Assembly: GCF_000331735.1 (NCBI RefSeq)
Contig: NC_020126.1
Location: 4,960,001 to 5,024,000, forward strand
Length of the DNA: 64,000 nt
Origin: Myxococcus stipitatus DSM 14675
GTDB lineage: Bacteria; Myxococcota; Myxococcia; Myxococcales; Myxococcaceae
Reading direction: 5' to 3'
Position numbers and translations under genes: made by a program. Below, in pieces: positions 20,801-32,800 of this stretch (positions are counted from its first letter, which is position 1; every line of letters starts with the position of its first letter). Below the pieces are notes generated by a model that was not told where the DNA came from, made no database searches, and saw only the letters and a program-made list of their open reading frames with translations.

Positions 20801-23800
20801 CGCTCACGGTCATCCGCCGGCGACCGCCGCGCATGTTCCCGTGGCGGTGTTTCGTCCGGTGGAGGCCCAGGCGGTGCGCACTCCCGCGGCCATCGCCGTC
20901 ACGGACGGGGTGCGCTCGCTGACGTACGCGGAGCTGGATGCGCGTGCGAATCAGCTCGCGCACCACTTGAGGGCGCTGGGGGTTGTGGCGGGGAGCACGG
21001 TGGGGCTGTGCCTCGACAAGGGGCTGGACCTGGCTGTCGCGGTGTTGGGGGCGCTCAAGGCGGGAGCGACCTACGTCCCGTTGGATCCTCGCTATCCGGC
21101 GGACCGGCTCGGCTTCATGCTGGAGGACTCGGGCGCCCGTGTGGTGCTGGGCCATTCCCGGTGGGATGCCGTCCTGCCCAGGGACACCCGCGTGCGCCGC
21201 GTCCTCCTGGACGTGGACGCAGGAGTCATCGAGGGGCAACCCACGCGGGCCCCTGGGGTGGAGGTGCCTCCCGAGACGGCGTGCTACCTCATCTACACCT
21301 CGGGCAGTACGGGGCGCCCCAAGGGCGTGGCGCTGTCGCATCGCGCGCTGTCGCACCTGCTCACGTGGCAGGTGGGGCGGTCCATCCATCCCTCGGCGAA
21401 GACGCTTCAGTTCGCGGCGCTGAGCTTCGATGTCTCCTTCCAGGAGCTGTTCTCCACGTGGTGGGCGGGCGGCACGTTGGTGATGCCGCCCGAGGACGTC
21501 CGGCAGGACCTGTCCGCCCTGGCGCGCTTCCTGGAAGAGCAGGGCGTGGAGCGACTGTTCCTCCCCTTCGTCGCGCTGCAGGCGTTGGCGGAGGCGGTGG
21601 TCCAGGGGGGCGGGGTGCCGCGTGCGCTGCGCGAGGTGGTGACCGCGGGAGAGCAGCTCCAGGTGAGCCCCGCGCTGGTCTCGTTCTTCGAGCGGTTGCC
21701 CGGGTGCGTGTTGGAGAATCAATACGGCCCGTCGGAGACGCATGTCGTCTCCGCGCTCCGGCTGTCCGGGGAACCGGCGTCGTGGCCTCGGCTTCCGGCC
21801 ATCGGAACACCGCTGCCGCACTGCCAGCTCTACGTGCTGGATGCCTGGGGACAGCCATGCCCCGAGGCCATCGCTGGCGAGCTGTTCATCGGTGGAGCGC
21901 ACCTCGCGCACGGCTACGTCGGGCGTCCCGAATTGACAGCGGAGAAGTTCGTCCCGCATCCCTTCAGTGAGGTACCGGGGGCTCGGCTGTATCGCACGGG
22001 GGACCTGGCGCGCTGGACACGGGACGGCGCGGTGGAGTTCGTGGGTCGCCTGGATGGACAGGTGAAGCTGCGGGGCTTCCGAATCGAACTCGGAGAGGTG
22101 GAGGCGGCGCTGCGCTCGGCGCCCGGTGTACGCGACGCGGCGGCCGTGGTGCGCGAGGACGTCCCGGGAGACCGGCGATTGGTGGGCTACGTCGTTCTCT
22201 CGGAGACGGCGGGCGTGGATGCCTCGCGTGGGCGGGAGCTGTTGAGAGCCTCCCTGGCGGCGCGGTTGCCCGAGTACATGGTGCCCTCCGCCTTCGTGGC
22301 CCTCGAGGTGTTGCCGCTGACGCCGAGTGGGAAGGTGAATCGCAGGGCCTTGCCCGCCGTGCAGGTGGAGGGCGGCGAGGACACCGCGCCGCGCACCGCC
22401 ACCGAGCAGTTGTTGGCGGGGCTCTTCGCGGAGGTGCTGGGGCTCGGCAGGGTGGGCTTGCACGGCCACTTCTTCGACCTGGGTGGACACTCGTTGTTGG
22501 CGACCCGCGCCATCTCCCGAGTGCGGAGCACGTTCGGCATCGAGCTACCGCTGCGCGAGCTGTTCGAGGCGCCGACGGTGTCGGAGCTCGCGAGCCGGGT
22601 GGATCGGTTGATTCGCGCGGGGGCATCCCAGGTGATGCCGCCGTTGTCTCGGAGGTTGGACAGGACTCGACCGCCCGCTCTGTCCTTCGCGCAGCAGCGA
22701 CTGTGGTTCCTGGACCAACTGGAACCGTCGAGCGCTTCGTACAACGTGCCTGGGGCCGTGCGGATGACCGGGCCGCTGGACACGGCGGCCCTGGCGAAGA
22801 CCTTCGACGAGCTGGTCCGTCGCCATGAGGCGCTTCGCACCTCGTTCCGGAGCGAGAACGGAGTGGCGGTGCAGGTCATCTCTCCGGAGACGAAGGTGTC
22901 CCTCCGAGAGGTCCACCTCGATGGGCTGCCCGAGTCTTCGCGTGAGGAAGAAGCGCGTCGACATGTGGAGCAGGAGGTGTTGCGTCCGTTCGACCTGACG
23001 CAAGGCCCGCTGCTGCGAGTGACGTTGGTGAAGCTGTCCGAAGAAGAGCACGTGTTGGTGCTGGTGCTGCACCACATCGTGTCGGACGGCTGGTCGACGG
23101 GGGTGTTGGTGAAGGAAGTGGCGGCGCTCTACGAGGCGTTCGCGGAAGGGCGAGAGTCGCCGCTGAAGGAATTGGAGGTGCAGTACGCGGACTACGCGGA
23201 GTGGCAGCGCGGGTGGTTGAAGGGCGAGGTGCTGGAGGAGCAGGTGGCGTACTGGCGCCAGCAGTTGGAGGGAGCGCCGAGAGCGTTGGAGTTGGTGACG
23301 GACAAGCCGAGGCCCGCCGCGCAGAGCTTCCGAGGCGCGATGCTGGAGCAGCGGTGGTCGAAGGTGCTGTGGAGGAAGGTGGAGGAGGCGGGGAGGAAGG
23401 AAGGGGTGACGCCCTTCATGGTGCTGCTGAGCGCGTACCAGGTGGTGCTGTCGAGGTGGGCTGGGCAGGAAGAGGTGATGGTGGGGTTCCCGATAGCGGG
23501 GAGGACGAGCGCGGAGACGGAAGGGCTGATCGGGTACTTCGCGAACACGTTGGTGCTGAGGGGGAAGGTGAAGGAGGGGGAGGGAGTCCGGGAGCTGTTG
23601 AGGAGGGCGAGAGAGGTGACGTTGGGTGCGTACGCGCACCAGGACGTGCCGTTCGAGAAGTTGGTGGAGGAGCTGGTGCCTGAGAGGGACTTGAGTCGCG
23701 GTCCACTCTTCCAGGTGTCGCTGACGTTGCAGAACACGCCACCGGTGGAGGTGAAGCTCGGGAAGGGATTGCGCCTGAGCGCGCTGGCGGCGGACACGAA

Positions 23801-26800
23801 GACGTCGAAGTTCGACTTCTCGTTGGCCGTGGGGGAGGACGCGGAGGGAGTCGGCGTGTCACTGAACTACAACAGTGACTTGTATGAGGAGAGGACGGCG
23901 GAGCGGCTGCTGAGGCACGTGAGGGCGGCGTTGGAGGGGTTGGTGGAGGGGTTGGAGAAGCAGGTGTGGGACGTGAGGTTGGAGGGGGAGGAGGAGCGTC
24001 GGCGTGTGGTGGAGGAGTGGAGCGGGCGGCGAGGCGTGGTGAGGCGAGAGGAGACGCTGGCGGAGTTGTTCGAAGCGCAGGTGGAGAAGACGCCCGGCGC
24101 GGTAGCGGTGGAGTGGGAAGGAGAGGCGCTGACGTATGAGCGACTCAACGAGAGGGCGAATCAGCTGGCGCACCACCTGAGGGAGAGAGGAGTGGGCCCG
24201 GAGGTGAAGGTGGGGCTGTGCGTGGAGCGCTCGTTGGAGTGGGTGGTGGCGATGTTGGGGGTGGTGAAGGCGGGAGGTGCATACGTGCCGCTGGACGCGA
24301 GCAACCCGGCGGAGCGGCTGAGGTGGATGAAGAGGGAAGCGGGAGTGGCGGTGGTGGTGGGGAGGGACGCGCTGGTGGAGGAAGTGGCGGAGAGCGCGGA
24401 CGTGGTGGTGAGCGTGGAGGAGGCCGAGCTCTCGAGAGCGCCAAGGAGCAACCCGGAGCGGAGAGGGAGCGGGAGCAACCTGGCGTACGTGATGTACACG
24501 TCGGGGAGCACGGGGAAGCCGAAGGGCGTGGCGGTGCCGCAGCGTGGGGTGGTGAGGCTGGTGAAGGGAGCCGGCTACGCGAGCTTCGGGAGCGACGAGG
24601 TGTGGCTGCAATTGGCGCCGGTGTCCTTCGACGCATCGACGCTGGAGGTGTGGGGGGCGCTGCTGAATGGAGGGAAGCTGGTGGTGTACCCAGCGGGAGA
24701 GGTGTCGCTGGAGGGAGTGGGGGAGGCGCTGAGGAAGCATGGAGTGACGTCGCTGTGGCTGACGGCGGCGCTCTTCGAGCAGATGCAGGCGTACGAGGCC
24801 GAGGCGCTGAGAGGAGTGAGGCAGGTGCTGGCGGGAGGAGACGTGCTGCCGATGGCGCGGGTGCGGGAGCGACTGCGCGAGGGAGGACGACTCATCAACG
24901 GGTATGGCCCGACGGAGAACACGACGTTCACGACGACGTACCGGATGGAGAGGGAGGAGGAGGCGGGGGTGAGAGGAGTCCCCATCGGGAGGCCGGTGGA
25001 GGGGACGGAGGTGTACGTGCTGGACGAGAGGATGCGTCCGGTGGGGGAGGGAGTGCCGGGGGAGCTGTACACGGGAGGAGAGGGGTTGGCGGGAGGGTAC
25101 GTGGGGCGGCCGGAGTTGACGGCGGAGAGGTTCGTCCCGAGCCCGTTTGGAGAGGGAGAGAGGCTGTACCGGACGGGGGACGTGGCGAGGTGGAGGGGAG
25201 AGGGGGAGTTGGAGTTCCTGGGGCGCAAAGACAGACAGGTGAAGGTGAGGGGGTATCGGATTGAGCTGGAGGAGGTGGAGGAGGGGCTGAAGAGGCAGGA
25301 GGGAGTGAGGGAAGCGGTGGTGGAGGTGAGGGGGGAGGGGTTGGTGGGGTACGTGGTGGGGGAGGTGGAGGCGGGCCGTGTGAAGGAAGGGATGAGGAGG
25401 ACGCTGCCGGAGTACCTGGTGCCGACGGTGGTGGTGGTGCTGGAGGCCATGCCGCTGACGGTGAACGGGAAGGTGGACCGGAGGGCGTTGCCGGAGCCGG
25501 AGGAGGTGGAGAGGCGGGAGGAGTACGAGGCGCCGGAGACGGAGCTGGAGAGGACGCTGGCGGAGGTCTTCGAGGAGGTGCTGGGGACGAAGAAGCGAGT
25601 CGGCAGGAGAGAGGACTTCTTCGAGCTGGGAGGGCACTCACTGCTGGCGACACAGGTGATCGCGAGGGTGAGGGCGTTGGCGAAGGTGGACCTCCCGCTG
25701 CGAGCGCTCTTCGAGGCACCGACGCTGGAAACCCTGGCGGAGCGCATCGCCTCCTCGAGCCATGAGGAGAACGCACCCGAGACAGTCCCATTGGTGGCGG
25801 TGACACGGACAGGACCGCCGCCTCTGTCCTTCGCGCAGCATCGTCTGTGGTTCTTCGACCAGCTCTCACCGGGCAGCGCGGCCTACAACATCCCCATCCA
25901 CCTCCGCGTGGAGGGCGCCCTGCGAGTCGATGCCCTCCAGCGTGCCTTCTCCATCCTGGTGGCGCGGCACGAGGTATTGCGCACGCATTTCGCGCTGCAC
26001 GAAGGCGAGCCCATCCAGGTCATCCGCGAGCCCTCGGAGTTCCCGCTCCAGGTCGAGGACCTGAGGGGCCTGCCTGACTCCGAGCGTTGGGAGGAGGTGC
26101 GCCGCCAATCCGTGGAAGCCGCGCTGCGCCCCTTCGACCTGGGGGCGCCCTGGCTCCTGCGAGTCTCCCTGCTGCGCCTGGCGCCCGAAGTCCACGTGCT
26201 GTCGTTGGTGATGCATCACATCATCTCGGACGGCTGGTCCCTGGGGGTCTTGGTTCGCGAGCTGAGTGCGCTCTATGTCGCTTGCTCCGAGGGCCGCGCC
26301 TCACCGCTCGCGCCGCTGGCGTTGCAGTACGCCGACTACGCGACCTGGCAGCGAGAGTGGTTGAAGGGGGCGCGACTGGAGACTCAGCTCGACTGGTGGC
26401 GCCAGCAGTTGGCGGGAGCGCCTCCGCACCTGGAGCTGCCCACGGATGGACCCAGGCCCGCGGTCCTGTCCCACCGAGGCGCCACCGTGCCAGTGCGCCT
26501 GCCGAACACGCTCCGCGACGCTGTCGTGGCGCTGGCGAACCAGGAGGGGGCGACACCCTTCATGGTGTTGCTCGCGGCGTTCCAGGTGTTGCTGGGGCGC
26601 TATGCGGGGCAGGAGGACGTGAGCGTGGGCTCGCCCATCGCGGGACGTCGGTACGCGGAGACGGAGGGCCTGATTGGCTTCTTCGTCAACACGCTCGTCC
26701 TGCGGGCGCGGATGCATCCTCGCGACACCTTCCGTGAGCTGCTGGCGCGGGTGCGCGAGTCCACGCTGGGCGCGTACGAACACCAGGACCTTCCCTTCGA

Positions 26801-29800
26801 GAAGCTGGTGGAGGCGCTGCATCCGGTGCGCGACCTCAGTCGAAGCGCGCTGTTCCAGGTCCTCTTCGTTCTCCAGAACACGCCGGTGGCGGCGTTGGAA
26901 TTGCCGGCGCTGACGTTGCGCCCCTGGGAGACGGAGGGCACGCAGGCGGCTCGCTTCGAGCTGACGTTGAACCTCGGTGAGACGCCGGACGGCTTCGACG
27001 GCACCCTCCTGTTCAACACGGACCTGTTCACCGAGGCCACGGCCACTCGCATGGTGGAGCACTTTCGGGTGCTGCTGGAGTCCATCACCGCGAACCCAGG
27101 GCAGCGGCTCTCCCTGTTGCCGCTCATGTCCCGGTCCGAGCGCCAGCAGGTGCTGGAGACGTGGGCGACCGGCACGGGGCCTCGTCTGTCCGACACGCTT
27201 CCCATCCATCGGCTCATCGAACAGCAAGCGGCGATGACACCGGATGCGCTGGCGGTGCGCTGCGAGGATTCGGTGCTCTCGTATGGGCAGCTCGAGGCTC
27301 GGGCGAATCAGCTCGCGCACCACTTGAGGACGCTGGGGGTGGGCCCGGATGTTCCCGTGGCGCTGTGCCTGGAGCGAGGTGTTGGACTGGTCGTCGCGCT
27401 GCTGGGCGTCTTGAAGGCGGGAGGGGCGTACGTTCCGCTGGAGCCCTCGCAGCCGGTGGCCCGTCTGGCAGTGCTGATGGAGGAGGTCGCCGCGCCCGTG
27501 GTGGTGACGGAGTCGCGTCACGCGGCGGCGTTCGGCGCGACGGGTGTTCGGCGTGTGCTGCTGGATGGAGATGCGGCGTTCCTCGCGAGTCTGCCGATGG
27601 AGGCACCCGCGGTCCGCGTCATGGCGGAGAGCCTCGCGTATGTGTTGTTCACCTCGGGCAGCACGGGACGTCCGAAGGGCGTGGCCGTGACGCACGGGGC
27701 TCTCGCCAACTACGTCCAGGCCGCGACGGAGCGACTGGGGTTGCGTGAGTGCTCCAGCTTCGCGCTGGTGTCGACGTTTGGCGCGGACCTGGGGAACACG
27801 GTGTTGTTCCCCGCGCTGCTCACGGGCGGCGAGCTGCACGTCATCACCCAGGAGCGTGCGGGCAATCCCGTGGGGATGGCGGAGTACTTCCAGCGTCACC
27901 CGGTGGACTGCGTGAAGATGGTCCCCTCGCACCTCTCCGCATGGCTGACGGCGCCCGAGCCCGCCCAGGTGCTTCCGCGCAAGTGCCTGGTGCTGGGCGG
28001 CGAGTCCTCCTCCGGGGCCTTGTTGGAGCACCTCCACGCGCTGGCGCCGTCCCTGGCGGTGTTCAATCACTATGGCCCCACCGAGACGACGGTGGGCGTG
28101 CTCGCGGGGCGGGTGGTCGCGGGCGAGGCCGGGACGAGTCGAGGTGGAAGCCCGGGTCGGCCCGCGTCGGTGCCGCTGGGGACTCCGCTGGCGAACACGC
28201 GCGTGTACGTGCTCGATGCATCGCTGTACCCGGTGCCCGTGGGTGTGCCCGGCGAGCTGTTCATCGGTGGTGCACAGGTGGCGCGAGGCTACCTGGGTCG
28301 CCCGGAGTTGACGGCGGAGCGGCTGGGGCCGGACCCCTTCAGTCCCGAGCCGGGGGCGCGGATGTATCGCACGGGAGATCGCGTGCGGTGGCTCGCGGAT
28401 GGGAGTGTGGAGTTCCTGGGGCGCTCGGACTTCCAGGTGAAGGTGCGAGGCTTCCGAGTGGAGCCCGGCGAGGTTGCGGCGGTCTTGCGTGAGCACCCCT
28501 CGGTGGGGGACGCGGTGGTGGTGGCACGGGAGGATGTGCCTGGGGAGCAGCGCCTCGTGGCGTATGTCGTCTCCGTGCGCGCGCAGGCGACGGTGGACGC
28601 GTTGCGAGGCTTCGCACGGGAGCGTCTGCCGGCCCACATGGTGCCCGCCGCCTTCGTGGTGTTGGAGTCGCTGCCGTTGACGCCGAACGGGAAGCTGGAC
28701 CGTCGCGCCTTGCCCCCTCCGGGGGTCGGTGCTTCGAGCGTGGCTGTCGGCCACGAGCCGCCCGCGACACCGTTGGAAGAGCTGCTGGCCGCCATCTGGT
28801 CGGAGGTGCTGCGGGTCGAGCGTGTCGGGCGGCATGACGACTTCTTCGCATTGGGCGGGCATTCGCTTGTCGCGACACAGGTGGTGGCCCGTCTCCGGAG
28901 TGCGTTGGGAGTAGAGGTGCCGCTTCGAGCGCTCTTCGAGTCGCCGACGCTGGAGGGGTTCGCTCGAAGGGTGTCGCAAGCCTCTCGGTCTGTGTCAGTG
29001 CCTGCGTTGGTGCGAGCACCGCGCAAAGGCGCGGCGGCCCTGTCCTTCGCGCAGCAGCGCATGTGGTTCCTGGATCGGCTGGCGCCGGGAGGGGCCGCGT
29101 ACAACGCTCCATCGGCGCTCGAGCTGAAGGGGCCGCTCGATGTGGATGCACTGGAGCGCGCGTTCACGGAGTTGGTGCGCCGCCACGAGAGTCTGCGGAC
29201 CTGCTTCCCCGATGAAGGGGGCGTTCCGGTCCAGGTCATCGCGCCTCCCTCCCCGTGCCGTCTCCATCGCGTCGAACTGACGGAGGACGATGCGCGAGAA
29301 GCGACTCTGCGTCGCCTCGTGCAGGACGAAGTGGTTCGCCCGTTCGATCTGGCGCAAGGCCCGCTGCTGCGAGTGACGCTGGTGAAGCTGGCCGAGGACG
29401 CGCACGTGTTGGTGCTGGTGTTGCACCACATCGTGTCGGACGGCTGGTCGACGGGGGTGTTGGTGAAGGAAGTGGCGGCGCTCTACGAGGCGTTCGCGGA
29501 AGGGCGAGAGTCGCCGCTGAAGGAATTGGAGGTGCAGTACGCGGACTACGCGGAGTGGCAGCGAGGGTGGCTGAAGGGCGAGGTGCTGGAGGAGCAGGTG
29601 GCGTACTGGCGCCAGCAGTTGGAGGGAGCGCCGAGGGCGTTGGAGTTGGTGACGGACAAGCCGAGGCCCATCGCACAGAGCTTCCGAGGGGCTGTGCTGG
29701 CTCGCCGCTGGCCGAAGAGTTTGTGGAGGAAGGTGGAGGAGGTGGGGCGGAAGGAAGGGGTGACACCCTTCATGGTGCTGCTGGGCGCGTACCAGGTGGT

Positions 29801-32800
29801 GCTGTCGAGGTGGGCTGGGCAGGAAGAGGTGGTGGTGGGGTTCCCGATAGCGGGGAGGACGAGCGCGGAGACGGAAGGGCTGATCGGGTACTTCGCGAAC
29901 ACGTTGGTGCTGAGGGGGAAGGTGAAGGAGGGGGAGGGAGTCCGGGAGCTGTTGAGGAGGGCGAGAGAGGTGACGTTGGGTGCGTATGCGCACCAGGACG
30001 TGCCGTTCGAGAAGTTGGTGGAGGAACTGGTGCCGGAGAGGGACTTGAGTCGCAGTCCACTCTTCCAGGTGTCGCTCACGCTGCAGAACACGCCACCTGT
30101 CGAAGTGCGACTGGGCGCTGGACTCAGGCTGAAGGGGCTGGAGGCGGACACGAAGACGTCGAAGTTCGACTTCTCGTTGGCCGTGGGGGAGGACGCGGAG
30201 GGAGTCGGCGTGTCACTGAACTACAACAGTGACTTGTATGAGGAGGAGACGGCGGAGCGGCTGCTGAGGCACGTGAGGGCGGCGTTGGAGGGAGTGGTGG
30301 AGGGGCTGGAGAAGAAGGTGTGGGACGTGAGGTTGGAGGGGGAGGAGGAGCGTCGGCGTGTGGTGGAGGAGTGGAGCGGGCGGCGAGGCGTGGTGAGGCG
30401 AGAGGAGACGCTGGCGGAGTTGTTCGAAGCGCAGGTGGAGAAGACGCCCGGCGCGGTAGCGGTGGAGTGGGAGGGGGAGTCGCTGACGTATGAGCGACTC
30501 AACGAGAGGGCGAATCAGCTGGCGCACCACCTGAGGGAGAGAGGAGTGGGCCCGGAGGTGAAGGTGGGGCTGTGCGTGGAGCGCTCGTTGGAGTGGGTGG
30601 TGGCGATGTTGGGGGTGGTGAAGGCGGGAGGTGCATACGTGCCGCTGGACGCGAGCAACCCGGCGGAGCGGCTGAGGTGGATGAAGAGGGAAGCGGGAGT
30701 GGCGGTGGTGGTGGGGAGGGACGCGCTGGTGGAGGAAGTGGCGGAGAGCGCGGACGTGGTGGTGAGTGTGGAGGAGGCGGCGCTTCAGCGGGAGCCAAGG
30801 AGCAACCCGGAGCGGAGAGGGAGCGGGAGCAACCTGGCGTACGTGATGTACACGTCGGGAAGCACGGGGAAGCCGAAGGGCGTGGCGGTGCCGCAGCGTG
30901 CGGTGGCGAGGCTGGTGAAGGGAGCCGGCTACGCGAGCTTCGGGAGCGACGAGGTGTGGCTGCAATTGGCGCCGGTGTCCTTCGACGCGTCGACGCTGGA
31001 GGTGTGGGGGGCGCTGCTGAATGGAGGGAAGTTGGTGGTGTACCCGGCGGGAGAGGTGTCGCTGGAGGGAGTGGGGGAGGCGCTGAGGAAGCATGGAGTG
31101 ACGTCGCTGTGGCTGACGGCGGCGCTCTTCGAGCAGATGCAGGCGTACGAGGCCGAGGCGCTGCGGGGAGTGAGGCAGGTGCTGGCGGGAGGAGACGTGC
31201 TGCCGATGGCGCGGGTGCGGGAGCGACTGCGCGAGGGAGGACGACTCATCAACGGGTATGGCCCGACGGAGAACACGACGTTCACGACGACGTACCGGAT
31301 GGAGAGGGAGGAAGAGGCGGGGGTGAGAGGAGTCCCCATCGGGAGGCCGGTGGAGGGGACGGAGGTGTACGTGCTGGACGAGAGGATGCGTCCGGTGGGG
31401 GAGGGAGTGCCGGGGGAGCTGTACACGGGAGGAGAGGGGTTGGCGGGAGGGTACGTGGGGCGGCCGGAGTTGACGGCGGAGAGGTTCGTCCCGAGCCCGT
31501 TTGGAGAGGGAGAGAGGCTGTACCGGACGGGGGACGTGGCGAGGTGGAAGGGAGAGGGGGAGTTGGAGTTCCTGGGGCGCAAAGACAGACAGGTGAAGGT
31601 GAGGGGGTATCGGATTGAGCTGGAGGAGGTGGAGGAGGGGTTGAAGAGGCAGGAGGGAGTGAGGGAAGCGGTGGTGGAGGTGAGGGGGGAGGGGTTGGTG
31701 GGGTACGTGGTGGGGGAGGTAGAGGCGAACAAGGTGAAGGAGGGGATGAGGAGGACGCTGCCGGAGTACCTGGTGCCGACGGTGGTGGTGGTGCTGGAGG
31801 CCATGCCGCTGACGGTGAACGGGAAGGTGGACCGGAGGGCGCTGCCGGAGGCGGAGCAGACGAGGGCGTACGAGGCGCCGGAGACGGAGCTGGAGAGGAA
31901 GCTGGCGGAGGTCTTCGAGGAGGTGCTGGGGACGAAGAAGCGAGTCGGCAGGAGAGAGGACTTCTTCGAGCTGGGAGGGCACTCGCTGCTGGCCGCACAG
32001 TTGGTCGCGAAGGTACGCGCCTTGACGGGAGTGGATGTCCCGCTGCGAGCGCTCTTCGAGGCGCCCTCGGTCGAGCGGCTCGCGTCCTGGATGGACTCGT
32101 CGCGCGAGGACAGGAGCGTTCGCGACTGCGTGACGTTGCAGTCGAGCGGGACGGGCGCCCCGGTGTTCTTCGTTCACGCGGTGGGTGGCGCGGTGGGGCC
32201 CTACCGGATGCTCGCGCGCATGTTGGGAACGGAGCGGCCGTTCTACGGACTCCAGGCACCGGGCCTGGATGGAAGCGAAGCGCCGTTGGAGCAGGTGGAA
32301 GCGCTTGCTCGCCGCCATGTGGCGGCCTTGCGTGCGGTGCGGCCGGAAGGCCCTTACGTGCTCGGTGGCTGGTCGCTGGGGGGCGTCGTGGCCTTCGAGA
32401 TGGCGAGAGAGCTGGAGCGGCAGGGACAGCGGGTGGAGCAGCTCGTCCTCCTCGACAGCTTCGCCCCAGGCGATGCGTTGCTCGAGCGCGAGCCCGACGG
32501 CGCGCTGTTGCTCGCGGGCATGGCGTTGGACCTGGCGCGGACCGCGGGTGGTGAGCCGACGCTGCGGCCAGAGCTCCTCACGGGGCTCGCGGACGAAGAA
32601 CAGCTCACGCGAGTCGCGCAGCACGCGAGAGCCTCGGGCTGGCTGCCTCCCGAGGTCCGGGATGTGGATCTCCGAGCCTGGCGCGACGTGACCCGGGCGA
32701 ACCTGCGCGCACTGTCCGCCTATCGACCTGGCCCCTACGGAGGGGGACCCGTGACGCTGTTCAGGGCGAAGGACGCGAAGCGTGAGCGTGTCGTGGACGC

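Noticed and set aside
22984..31985. Mobile element as the cause of the repeated block
   Set aside because: No transposase, terminal inverted repeats or target duplications; the repeat is coding NRPS sequence on both sides, which fits module duplication or gene conversion.
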